A stretch of 64,000 bases of DNA from a virus. The stretch is taken from the IMG/VR virus record IMGVR_UViG_3300010389_000004, positions 30,082 through 94,081 of that record; one strand, written 5' to 3'. The notes under the pieces were generated by a model that saw only the letters and a program-made list of their open reading frames with translations, was not told the DNA's origin and made no database searches. Below are positions 9,154 to 17,195 of the stretch, in pieces (the stretch's first letter is position 1; each line of letters starts with the position of its first letter). Made by a program: the position numbers and the translations under genes.

Positions 9154-9999
9154 CTACTTCCCAACAATGATTTTACGGAGAGCGCTAACCCCTCCCAAAA
9201 CACCACCTGTGATTGCCGCAGCGACAGCAGCCGGCGCCGCCCCCATACCAATGAGGACAGGCGTGGCAACCAAGGCCATGATCTTCAGGTTGTCAACGAC
9301 GCCGGCAATCCTGATGGTGCCGTTGATTGAGATACGGATGTTCCTGCGAAGCCGGCCCAGGATTTTCAGGTTCTCGGAAACCTTGCGCTCCTGGGTTTGG
9401 AGATTCTGCATTGCTTCCCGCACTGCCTTTTTGCGCATGGCTATATCACGGGCTACCGCCTGCGCTAATTGCTCGATTTTCTGAGCGTAGTCCTCATCAG
9501 ACCCTTTGGTAATTGCGTCGTTGATGATGTCGTCAAGCTCAGAAGTCGCGTCATCCAGACCGTCGTCGAACTTCTTCAGCCCACGCTCCAGCTTGGAGAT
9601 GGTCGAATCGTACTTGCCGAGAACAGCCTCAATCTGCTTCGCGTGCTCGTCGACCACATCGAGCTTCCGTTGCTCAGCCATCGTCAGCTCGCGCTGCTTG
9701 TATGCCCCGCTGGGGTCAACTTCGCTGAGCTTCACAAGACGTCCGTCGTGCCGGACAGTGATTTCCCGCTCCAGCTTGTTCTTCTTGGCATTGCTCCCCT
9801 GGCGGCCTTTCAAGTCCTTTTGGATCTCGCGGTCAGTTGCGTAGAGGATGTCCACATAGTCCTCAACAGCGTCAACCATCTTGTCGCGGGAATCACGCAA
9901 ATCCTCATTGAGTTGCTTCACCATGTCAGCAACGTCAGTGACGGCCTGTGCTTGAGACTCCAGGTCATTCTGGATCTTCTTGATCCGCTCTTTGGACAT
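9154..9999 (-). CDS. Coiled-coil protein with C-terminal hydrophobic segment
   Basis: 281 aa, unrecognised. Residues 1-60 and 120-220 are heptad-rich and highly charged. The last 50 residues are a Gly/Ala/Val-rich hydrophobic stretch long enough for one or two membrane passes, ending in a short basic tail. The layout (coil plus membrane patch) recalls the duplicated pair at 12.1-13.7 kb, though I see no sequence match to them. It sits between the adaptor and head-closure candidates, so it is probably a virion or assembly protein. Confidence 0.75.
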   Translation of the reverse strand: MSKERIKKIQNDLESQAQAVTDVADMVKQLNEDLRDSRDKMVDAVEDYVDILYATDREIQKDLKGRQGSNAKKNKLEREITVRHDGRLVKLSEVDPSGAYKQRELTMAEQRKLDVVDEHAKQIEAVLGKYDSTISKLERGLKKFDDGLDDATSELDDIINDAITKGSDEDYAQKIEQLAQAVARDIAMRKKAVREAMQNLQTQERKVSENLKILGRLRRNIRISINGTIRIAGVVDNLKIMALVATPVLIGMGAAPAAVAAAITGGVLGGVSALRKIIVGK

Positions 10000-10001
10000 G
10001 A

Positions 10002-10835
10002 CTACCTCGGGAAACTACGTCCGGTAACAGCTAGCCACGGTCGCAGAAGTTGTCGTGCCTCAACGCAGATGTTCTGCTGCGTCGCACGCGCGAGGTCAAA
10101 GCTCTCGCTAGACCTCCCGATCTGCACTCCCGTGAGTCCTTGAGCCTGCATGTTCATGCGGCTCTGCCAGTCATTCCCAACCTCCTCTTGGCGCAGTCGG
10201 AACAAGGCTTGCACAACACAGGCTTGCTTGACTTCTGGTGGGATGAGTTCAAGCAGTGAGGCAAATACGTTGTAGGGTTGGTCGCTACCCATCGCTCGTG
10301 GGAACTGGCGCTGCCCATGAGTCCACTCCAGCGCGTAGAACGTCAGTCGAGACCCAATGAACATCTCCGTGTCGATGTCGTCAGAGGCTGTAACCAGCGC
10401 TCGAAGAGATCTGCCGGCGTCAAGGCCTGTGAGTCGTTCCCAGTCCTCCCACTCCATGCGAGTCTGCATGTAGCTCGTGGCGTAAGCCATATCTGCATAC
10501 GGCTCTCGACCGTCGGGCACTGTGGGGGAAAAGCCGGCGCCGAAGGAGAACTGCTCGAACCAGGTGTAGGTATTCCCGCCGAATTGCCCAATGAACTTGA
10601 AGAACCCATGCGTCCCTGGGTAGGACACACCAGCATCCTCGGGGTCAACCAGGTAGTCAGCGATCGAGTATGTATAGCTGTCGTCTTCTAAGGTCTGCGT
10701 AATTCCAGCAGGATAGACAAGCTCGTCCTGCTTTTGCAGCAACGCATTCAACACCTCTACCGTCAACGACGACAGCATCACCCCCTTACCGGTAGTGGGG
10801 TGGTAGAGTTGGGAAGTAACGCTGACGTTCGGCAT
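10002..10835 (-). CDS. Head-tail adaptor (connector) protein candidate
   Basis: 277 aa. The C-terminal half is helical with alternating Leu/Val and Arg and contains a PPEVKQACVVQALFRLRQE segment typical of ring-forming adaptor proteins (SPP1 gp15 / HK97 gp6 type), where a helical bundle docks onto the portal. The N-terminal half is different and may be a phage-specific addition. It ends 2 bases before the coiled-coil gene. Call from order and general resemblance. Confidence 0.5.
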   Translation of the reverse strand: MPNVSVTSQLYHPTTGKGVMLSSLTVEVLNALLQKQDELVYPAGITQTLEDDSYTYSIADYLVDPEDAGVSYPGTHGFFKFIGQFGGNTYTWFEQFSFGAGFSPTVPDGREPYADMAYATSYMQTRMEWEDWERLTGLDAGRSLRALVTASDDIDTEMFIGSRLTFYALEWTHGQRQFPRAMGSDQPYNVFASLLELIPPEVKQACVVQALFRLRQEEVGNDWQSRMNMQAQGLTGVQIGRSSESFDLARATQQNICVEARQLLRPWLAVTGRSFPR

Positions 10836-10846
10836 GGGATCCCTAC

Positions 10847-11563
10847 CTACTCGACTGTTGCGCCCTCAGCGCCGGTTTCCCCAGGCTGGGTCTCCTCAAC
10901 GGGGACACCATCCTCCTCAAGAGTCTCTCCCGATCGAGCCTTGTCTTGTGATGCCAGCGCCTCAACCGGCGTGGGGATCGTGCTGCCAGGGACAAGCCGC
11001 GGGTCGGGGAGACGCGGCGAGTCGGAGATCCACTTGATGAGGCTACTGGTGAGGTCAGAGTCATTAGCGGTCGTGACAACACCGCGCCCGGGATACATCA
11101 ACCCCTTGGTCTCCTCTTTGTCGTCCACCACGACCTGCCCGTCAGAGCGGAGCAGGATAGCACGAGGACCGCGATAGCCGTCCTCAGTGTTGAGTTCCCA
11201 GTCCTTACAGAAGCGGAAATCCGTGGAGAGCGTGGCACCGCAGAGAAGACTGATAGCGGCTTTCGCTGCTTCCTGCCATGAGGTGTACGAGGTCGAGCAA
11301 TGCCCGTCCACGCCCGGCACGTCTTTCAAGATTGACCAGGCGCCGTCCGTGTCAAAAACGTAGGCGTGTTTCATCCGGTCAAACTGGACAGAGAAGCCCA
11401 CGTCGAACTTGCGGTCTGCTTGGGTGGTAGACTCAACCTCTGAGCGAAAATGGACGTGATCCATTACCCAGTACGCTGAGTATTCCTTCCCATCGTTGCC
11501 CTTGATGCTGGCGTACTTGGAAGGAACGTCGACAGGAACCAGGTTATCCGTCAGGAAGCTCAT
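10847..11563 (-). CDS. Unrecognised virion-region protein with acidic C-terminus
   Basis: 238 aa. The first 150 residues look globular (alpha/beta, many aromatic residues). The last 60 are Pro/Glu/Thr-rich and likely disordered. Flanked by the adaptor candidate and a coiled-coil protein within one operon, so probably a neck or head accessory protein; no known motif is visible. Confidence 0.75.
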   Translation of the reverse strand: MSFLTDNLVPVDVPSKYASIKGNDGKEYSAYWVMDHVHFRSEVESTTQADRKFDVGFSVQFDRMKHAYVFDTDGAWSILKDVPGVDGHCSTSYTSWQEAAKAAISLLCGATLSTDFRFCKDWELNTEDGYRGPRAILLRSDGQVVVDDKEETKGLMYPGRGVVTTANDSDLTSSLIKWISDSPRLPDPRLVPGSTIPTPVEALASQDKARSGETLEEDGVPVEETQPGETGAEGATVE

Positions 11564-11566
11564 ACT

Positions 11567-12124
11567 TTACTCCTTCAAGAGAGCGTCGATCTTTTCCGAC
11601 TCCTTGTCGTAAGTTCGCTCCCAACCTTCGATTTCGCGCTTGACGTATGTTACCCGCGCACTGAACTTATCCAAAAGGGAAGTCACCTCTTTCCGTGCTT
11701 CCTCGCCTTTCTTACGCAAGGCTTCTTGCTCGTCGTCGGGAAGATCCTTGACCGAGCGGGTGTCGTACAGCAACAGCTCCTTCCCCCTCATTTTCAGGAA
11801 GGGCTCAGAGAGACGCGCGAATATCCGCTCGATGAGGTTCAGATCGCGCTTGGTGCTGAGTTCCTTGGCTTCGTCTTCCAACCGCTCGTACTGATCAATG
11901 ATCTTGAGCAGAGGCCGGCGCGATGCAAAACGGTTGGGGATATTGCTGTAGAGGTAGTCGGCCGAGACCCTGGCGATCTTCATCCGGTCGGTGAGTTCTT
12001 TTACCTCAATATCCCACGCGTGCTTGGTGGCTGAGTCAGCACGCAGCATACCGCGGAGAGTTTTCAAGTGTCTCTCCGCGGTATTCGCCGCTGCACGGAC
12101 TATCTGTACCTGTCTGGCTGCCAC
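11567..12124 (-). CDS. Coiled-coil protein, unrecognised
   Basis: 185 aa, almost wholly helical and charged, with no hydrophobic segment. GTG start at 12124, preceded by GGGGAG at good spacing; it begins 4 bases after the stop of the upstream paralogue gene. Part of the run of coiled-coil proteins between the capsid and connector genes. Confidence 0.75.
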   Translation of the reverse strand: MAARQVQIVRAAANTAERHLKTLRGMLRADSATKHAWDIEVKELTDRMKIARVSADYLYSNIPNRFASRRPLLKIIDQYERLEDEAKELSTKRDLNLIERIFARLSEPFLKMRGKELLLYDTRSVKDLPDDEQEALRKKGEEARKEVTSLLDKFSARVTYVKREIEGWERTYDKESEKIDALLKE

Positions 12125-12127
12125 CGT

Positions 12128-12913
12128 TTAGTCTCCCCAGTTGATTCTCTTCACTTGCGCGACCAGTTCGGCGTGCAAGGCTTCCGTGCGAGAGAAGGAC
12201 GCATCCAAGAGCTTCTTCTTCTTCTTCTTCTTACCGAGATCTTCAAGCACTCGATCAAGCGCCTTGGCTTCCTTCTCTGCCTCACTCAGCTTGCGCTCTG
12301 CCGCACGGACCTCGGCTTGATCCTCGGGGTCCGCCGCATCCAAAGGGTCTTTGAACTTCCCAGCCACCTCGCTTCGGTGCCAGTCGTGGACCCGCCCAAC
12401 GATCATCCCGCCGACAACGAGTATAGCCCCAAACCCAAGAAACGTTTTCAACCCCACTGAGAAAGCTGCTGCTGCTGTCTTCCCCGCAGCTATGGCCGCT
12501 TTCTCCAACAGCGCAGACGAGACTAAGGTAGTCGCAGCCCCCGCGATCGCCGCGGTGTACAAACCCCAGTGCCGGAGTATGTAGGGCTCCATGTCGGAAA
12601 TCTCTCGGGCGTACTTGGACGCTGACTCAGCTACTGCGGAAAGCTGTGCAGCTTTCGTTTCAGCCCCGCTTGCAGAAGAAGTCTTGGGCAGGTGATCCAA
12701 AATACGATCGGCTTCCTTGCGGACCCTTTCAAACGCGTCAGCCAGGTCATCCACGTTGTAGGACCAAGCCTTCTTAGCTGTCGCGTGATCCAGCTTAGCC
12801 TGCTTGATCGACTGGTCGATCTCGCGCATTTCCTTTTTGGCCTTATTGAAGGCATTGTCAATGTCGTTGAGATCCTTATTCAGATCTCGTTCATCGTAAG
12901 AAAACCAACCCAT
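12128..12913 (-). CDS. Coiled-coil/membrane protein, copy B of a tandem pair
   Basis: 261 aa. Residues 1-37 are almost identical to the neighbouring copy. A coil then runs to about 115, followed by a long Ala/Gly/Val hydrophobic region (about 118-172, probably two membrane helices) and a charged coil. A Lys run near residue 230 comes from a (CTT)n tract longer than in copy A. The Shine-Dalgarno region (AGAAGGAG) is also copied. Function unknown. Position among neck genes suggests a virion or assembly role; a host-membrane role is also possible. Confidence 0.8.
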   Translation of the reverse strand: MGWFSYDERDLNKDLNDIDNAFNKAKKEMREIDQSIKQAKLDHATAKKAWSYNVDDLADAFERVRKEADRILDHLPKTSSASGAETKAAQLSAVAESASKYAREISDMEPYILRHWGLYTAAIAGAATTLVSSALLEKAAIAAGKTAAAAFSVGLKTFLGFGAILVVGGMIVGRVHDWHRSEVAGKFKDPLDAADPEDQAEVRAAERKLSEAEKEAKALDRVLEDLGKKKKKKKLLDASFSRTEALHAELVAQVKRINWGD

Positions 12914-12952
12914 GATTTCTCCTTCTAGGGAGCGTGCGAACTGATGGAGTGT

Positions 12953-13726
12953 TTACTCGTCCCAGTTGGCTTTCTTGGCTTGGGACACCAGAGCGGAGTG
13001 CAGAGACTCCATGCGCGTGAACGCGGCGTCCAAGAGCTTCTTCTTCTTGCCGAGGTCTTCCACCACGCGGTCGAGTTCCTTGGCTTCCTTCTCTGCTTCG
13101 GAGAGCTTCTTCTCAGCCTCGCGGGTTTTCGACTGCTCCAACGGATCGAGAGCTTTCAAAGGGTCTTTGAACTCCTTGGTGACGGTGTTCTTCACCCAGT
13201 CCCAAAAGCGTCCGCCCACCATCGACAGACCAATAGCTACCGGAGCGGCTGCGATCATCGCGCCAGTGCCGATAGCAAGAGCACCCGCAGCCGAAGCCCC
13301 GAGAGCTGCTACGACCTGGCCGACTTGAAGACCCACGGCTACCGAATTCGAAGCACCCGACACTGCGCCGAGTAGCAACGTCCAGTGACGAATGAGGCGA
13401 GGCTCCAATTCAGAAACCTGCTTCGCGTAGTCTTGAGCTGACTTCGCCACCGTCGCCAACTGAGAGGCCTTATCAGCAAGGTCAGACTTGCCGGATTTGT
13501 CCATTTTGCTTTGGATGCGTTCGGCCTCATCCACAACGTCCTTGAAGGCTCTCGCCAAGTCATCCACGTTGTAGGACCAAGCCTTCTTGGAAGAACTCGA
13601 ATTCAGCTTGGCGCCTTTGATCGACTGGTCGATCTCGCGCATTTCCTTTTTGGCCTTATTGAAGGCATTGTCAATGTCGTTGAGGTCCTTATTCAGGTCT
13701 CGTTCATCGTAAGAAAACCAACCCAT
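12953..13726 (-). CDS. Coiled-coil/membrane protein, copy A of a tandem pair
   Basis: 257 aa, same layout as copy B: shared N-terminus (starting MGWFSYDERDLNKDLND), coil, Ala/Gly-rich hydrophobic centre (about 118-170), then a charged C-terminal coil ending in NWDE. The DNA of the first 37 codons plus the ribosome binding site differs from copy B at only about two positions in some 120 bases, while the hydrophobic centres share little. That pattern fits duplication followed by divergence with gene conversion of the 5' end. Function not recognised. Confidence 0.8.
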   Translation of the reverse strand: MGWFSYDERDLNKDLNDIDNAFNKAKKEMREIDQSIKGAKLNSSSSKKAWSYNVDDLARAFKDVVDEAERIQSKMDKSGKSDLADKASQLATVAKSAQDYAKQVSELEPRLIRHWTLLLGAVSGASNSVAVGLQVGQVVAALGASAAGALAIGTGAMIAAAPVAIGLSMVGGRFWDWVKNTVTKEFKDPLKALDPLEQSKTREAEKKLSEAEKEAKELDRVVEDLGKKKKLLDAAFTRMESLHSALVSQAKKANWDE

Positions 13727-13776
13727 GATTTCTCCTTCTTTGGAACTACAGTGGGTCGGTGCCCACGGTGACTACC

Positions 13777-14661
13777 TTATTTACGGACGTCTCCCAGCAA
13801 CTCGTTGAACTTGTCACGCGCCCACTTGTTGAGGGCAACCAAGGCTGCCGATATCTCGGGCGGAGTTCTGTCAGAGGCTAGCTGGTTTTCCTTGCGGAGC
13901 TTCGCAGTGAGTCGCACAGCAGCGCGGACGATCGACTGCGAAGCCTCAATCTTTTCTTTCGTGAAGTCGCCTTTTGGCGATAGGGAATGCACGAACTTGT
14001 CAAACGCCACGAGATAGTTTTCGAAATCAGAGATGTGTGCGTCGAGCGTATCACTGGGGATGTCCTTCGGGAAGTCTGACACCTCCGACAGGAACGCTTC
14101 AAGACGGCTGATATAGGAGGTGAGCTTACCGGAGCCATAGGCGATGCTGTTATTACCGCGAGAGTTGATGATCTTGCTGATCACTGGCTGCGAGGCACCG
14201 AACTTTTGCGCGAGCTGCGCTTGGGTGTATTTACCCGTCTCGTACAACCGAACGATCTGCGCTACCTGCTTATCCGAAAACTTATGGTTCGGGTTATTCT
14301 CGCCGGCAAGAGATCCTGCCGCCCGACGGTCAAGTGCGTTGTCTTGCTTGGTGCCCCACTTCAGATTTCGCAGTGCGTTGTTTCGGCGGTCGTTGTCGAT
14401 ATGCCTGACGTCGTGTGCGTCGCTCGGGCGATCTTGTCCGAAGGCTTTGAGAACAGCGTGGTGGGCTTTGTAGGTTTTGCGCTGACCGTCCACGATCGCC
14501 ACGAAGTAGTGGTATCCGTTCGGGTGAGTTCCCAAACTGATCGGCTTGGGCGTTCCGCTCTTTACCGTGGAACGGATATTGCCGAGGTTGGATGCCTCAT
14601 AGCCTGCGGCATCGGGAATCCCACGCCACTCTTCCTGGGGGGTCTGTTCTTCAGAATCCAT
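13777..14661 (-). CDS. HNH homing endonuclease with NUMOD4 and HTH domains
   Basis: 294 aa. Residues about 10-35 match the NUMOD4 pattern (EEWRGIPDAAGYEASNLGNI). About 65-110 form an HNH motif with HH at 67-68, then VRHIDNDRRNNALRNLKWGT. About 126-165 are an HTH (KYTQAQLAQKFGASQPVISKI) that would recognise the target. The last 100 residues are an extra helical domain I do not recognise. Such genes are free-standing selfish elements that cut homologous phage DNA and spread by repair. It starts by TAATG overlap with the upstream virion gene, so it is translationally coupled. Confidence 0.88.
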   Translation of the reverse strand: MDSEEQTPQEEWRGIPDAAGYEASNLGNIRSTVKSGTPKPISLGTHPNGYHYFVAIVDGQRKTYKAHHAVLKAFGQDRPSDAHDVRHIDNDRRNNALRNLKWGTKQDNALDRRAAGSLAGENNPNHKFSDKQVAQIVRLYETGKYTQAQLAQKFGASQPVISKIINSRGNNSIAYGSGKLTSYISRLEAFLSEVSDFPKDIPSDTLDAHISDFENYLVAFDKFVHSLSPKGDFTKEKIEASQSIVRAAVRLTAKLRKENQLASDRTPPEISAALVALNKWARDKFNELLGDVRK

Positions 14662-15068
14662 TACGCGTCTCCGTCAAACCTCAAGTACCTCTCGACCTCT
14701 AATTCAAACAGAGCTTGGTAGTAGGAGCTGTTCTGTTCAAGCGGAGCGCTCAGATACTTTGCTGCACCAAAAAACCCGAGAGACGGGTGGTTGTAGGGAA
14801 CGTTGTGCTGACGCTCAGCGTATGGCGTGTCATAGACAACCCTGACGATCGACAACGCCTTCGAGATGGTAGGGAGCACTTGAATGCTCGATGAATCTTT
14901 CAGACGTCCGGTGAGGACAGGGACAAAGGCTTGCGAGTCTGATTGAATCCTTCGAGCTACGGCAATTTGAGCGTGGACAACGGCTTTAGCCAGACGGTCT
15001 TTGATACTCTGAATGCTCACGGCATTCCGAATATCCATTGCGACGTAACCAGCCTTGTCCACGCTCAT
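14661..15068 (-). CDS. Minor capsid/neck protein, HK97 gp10-like
   Basis: 135 aa. It contains the hallmark layout of this family: an N-terminal helix, then FVPVLTGRLKDSS, then VVYDTPYAERQHNVPYNHP around residues 78-96, as in minor capsid and tail-completion proteins encoded just after the major capsid protein. These act at the head-tail joint. Followed, with a one-base overlap, by the HNH gene. Confidence 0.7.
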   Translation of the reverse strand: MSVDKAGYVAMDIRNAVSIQSIKDRLAKAVVHAQIAVARRIQSDSQAFVPVLTGRLKDSSSIQVLPTISKALSIVRVVYDTPYAERQHNVPYNHPSLGFFGAAKYLSAPLEQNSSYYQALFELEVERYLRFDGDA

Positions 15069-15077
15069 ACTGTGACC

Positions 15078-15959
15078 CTATTTGCCGGGAACGTACTTGG
15101 CGTACTCGGTCGGGTTGTTGACCTTCAGGTAGGGGAGGTATTCCTCATTCCACCAGGTCGCGTATGCAGGGTCGTTCGTGTCCTGCGTTGGAGGTTTCGG
15201 AGGAATAGCCAGACCCTTGGGGCCGGCCAGATCTTCCTGCTGGAGTGTCGAGTTGGTCGAGGAATTCGCAACCTGATTGGGAGACACGATGTCCGTACCG
15301 AAACCAATGGGAACGCCGCCCACACGGGACGACCCAGGCATGACGCTCTTGGGGACGTTCTCGCGCTCAGCGGTTTGGAGAGTTTCACCAGGCTCAGGGT
15401 CTCGCCACGCGACGAAGCTAAGGCGGACGCGCTCTTCGTCAGTCAGGTACTTGGAGACGAAGACCTTCTTGCCGTCCTTATTGACGTCAACCGTCATCTC
15501 TTCCCGAATCGAAGAAACAGCGTAGCGGTTGAGCTGAGTAATCAGCTTGATCGCCACCGGCACTGGAATTTGCACTGCCGCAAAAGGAACCAGCACGGTG
15601 CGGGTGCGGTTGAATACCACAGACACCACACGGCTGGTGGAAACTTCGATCATCCAGGACTTGATGAAGTCCAGGGCGGCAGAGCGGATAGGCTCTTCCG
15701 TCTCGTCGAGAATCTCCATGAGCACCAAGAGTTTGGGGAGAGGCTCATTCTCCGAAAACGCGCGGCGGCCGTGGTGCTGAAGGAAGTGGTTGTTCCAGCG
15801 GTTGCGGGCAGACGCTTCGATCTTCTGGATTTCCAAGTTCCGGCGGGGCGAGAACTTGTCGTAGTCACTACTCTCCGGGTAAGCGTGTGACAGGGAAGGC
15901 AACCGCGTGTTTTGCGCGGTAGGTATTGAGCCGGGAGGGGGCATCAGTTCTGACGACAT
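15078..15959 (-). CDS. Unrecognised head-region protein
   Basis: 293 aa from the ATG at 15959, which has TAAGGAG at good spacing; upstream in-frame codons run into a terminator hairpin and are not used. The middle is alpha/beta with regular hydrophobic periodicity; the C-terminal 100 residues are Pro/Asn/Ser-rich and probably disordered. It immediately follows the major capsid protein gene but is separated from it by a terminator, so it is made in smaller amounts. Possibly a connector component. Confidence 0.72.
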   Translation of the reverse strand: MSSELMPPPGSIPTAQNTRLPSLSHAYPESSDYDKFSPRRNLEIQKIEASARNRWNNHFLQHHGRRAFSENEPLPKLLVLMEILDETEEPIRSAALDFIKSWMIEVSTSRVVSVVFNRTRTVLVPFAAVQIPVPVAIKLITQLNRYAVSSIREEMTVDVNKDGKKVFVSKYLTDEERVRLSFVAWRDPEPGETLQTAERENVPKSVMPGSSRVGGVPIGFGTDIVSPNQVANSSTNSTLQQEDLAGPKGLAIPPKPPTQDTNDPAYATWWNEEYLPYLKVNNPTEYAKYVPGK

Positions 15960-15976
15960 TCGAATCTCCTTACAAA

Positions 15977-16012
15977 ATGATGAGAGGCAGCCAATTGACT
16001 GCCTCTCATCAT
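15977..16012 (-). terminator. Intrinsic terminator after the major capsid gene
   Basis: Perfect 14-bp arms with an 8-base loop, followed on the minus strand by TTTTGTA. It lies 39 bases past the stop of the major capsid gene and just upstream of the ribosome binding site of the next gene. Confidence 0.85.
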
Positions 16013-16051
16013 CACTTGGCAATTACTGCAAGTCCAGCTACGAATCAGGGA

Positions 16052-17056
16052 TTACGCATCGCTGATGTCTTGCAGAGAAGCGCCGAGGTACGGGTTCTTG
16101 TAGAGCAGGAGGCTGTAGGTCTTCGCCCACATCGCGGTTGCGTCCTGATCGCCCGCATCACGAGGTTCGATCGTGAAGTCCTGGAGAACGTGATACTCCA
16201 GAAGATCAACGTCGATGAAGTCGATGCGGTTGTTCTCGTAGAGAGGAACAGCGGTGATTGCCACGCCCTTGAAGTAGAGCGTGCTGGTACCGCCGTGGTA
16301 GGACGGAGCCTTTTCCGGCTCCCGGTCGGCGGCGTAGTGGAAGGTACGGTCTGCGGAGAGCAGAGCGCCGATCGCACGGTGAACGCCGGGGGAGCAGAAG
16401 ATGTGGGTGATCTTGCCACGACGGATGTCGCGCAATTCGGACATGATGTTCTCAGCCAGCAATTCCGTGAACGGACGGTTCGTGCCGGGCGAGACGGGGT
16501 TCGGACTGACGATCGACTGCCACCAAGTGTAGGTGGAGCGGTTGATACCGGCGTACTCGGTAGCGAGCGTGCCGTCGTCAATTGCCGCTTGAATGCCGAT
16601 CAGGTCAGTGCCGGAGGAGCTGAGCGAGCTGTTGGCGCCATTCAGACCGCCAACACCGTCAGAAAGCATTTGCAGGTTCATGTTGTTTTGAAGCTGCTTC
16701 ACGCCTTGCTCAGTTTCCTCAGCGATGGCGTCAATGATCGCACGCTCAGATTGCGTGACAGCTTGGGCCAGGCCGCTCACGCGCGTCGGAACGCCGTTGA
16801 GCTTCCAGTCCATTGAAGCGGTCATGAACTGATTGCGCAGGTCATTGCGGTTGATGCCGATCGAGCCGTCTTCACGGTAAGAACCGGCCGCGGGGTTGGA
16901 GCTGTACTGGACTTTCCAGCGAACGTCCTTCTCCTTGGTGGCCTTCTTCTTCGGTTCGATCAGACTCATGAACACGGTGTTGCGAGCGAAGGTTCGATAG
17001 AACACCTTTTCGAACTCTTCCTTGACGATCACCGCAGCGTCGTTGAATGAAAACAT
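16052..17056 (-). CDS. Major capsid protein (HK97 fold)
   Basis: 334 aa. Directly follows a scaffold-type gene and is bounded by a hairpin upstream and a strong terminator downstream. The N-terminal helix, the long-extension region around 40-75 (RWKVQYSSNPAAGSYREDG), the spine-helix-like segment around 95-135 and the C-terminal P-loop/A-domain strands (for example ITHIFCSPGVHRAIGAL) fit HK97-type coat proteins. Length is typical. AGAGGG precedes the ATG. The fold assignment is by pattern and context. Confidence 0.8.
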   Translation of the reverse strand: MFSFNDAAVIVKEEFEKVFYRTFARNTVFMSLIEPKKKATKEKDVRWKVQYSSNPAAGSYREDGSIGINRNDLRNQFMTASMDWKLNGVPTRVSGLAQAVTQSERAIIDAIAEETEQGVKQLQNNMNLQMLSDGVGGLNGANSSLSSSGTDLIGIQAAIDDGTLATEYAGINRSTYTWWQSIVSPNPVSPGTNRPFTELLAENIMSELRDIRRGKITHIFCSPGVHRAIGALLSADRTFHYAADREPEKAPSYHGGTSTLYFKGVAITAVPLYENNRIDFIDVDLLEYHVLQDFTIEPRDAGDQDATAMWAKTYSLLLYKNPYLGASLQDISDA

Positions 17057-17118
17057 GTGGAAGTCCCTCTTGGTTTGATGTGGTAGTGCGACACCTCTTT
17101 GGGGACTCCCAAACGAAG

Positions 17119-17152
17119 GTGGGTGATATCAGCTACTGCCGATATCACCCAC
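17119..17152 (-). other. 12-bp hairpin between scaffold and capsid genes
   Basis: Perfect arms (GTGGGTGATATC and complement) around a 10-base loop without a T-tract, preceded by a 6-bp hairpin at 17098-17113. It lies in the 139-base gap before the capsid gene and could be an RNA processing or stability element that raises capsid over scaffold. Confidence 0.6.
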
Positions 17153-17195
17153 GCTAGAACACATCCATGCTTCAGATCAAGCAAAAAGGTTCGTC

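Noticed and set aside
14943-15890. A 315-codon plus-strand open frame, and a similar one at 39245-40204
   Set aside because: Both lie antisense to well-supported minus-strand genes and show no convincing start or neighbours on the plus strand.
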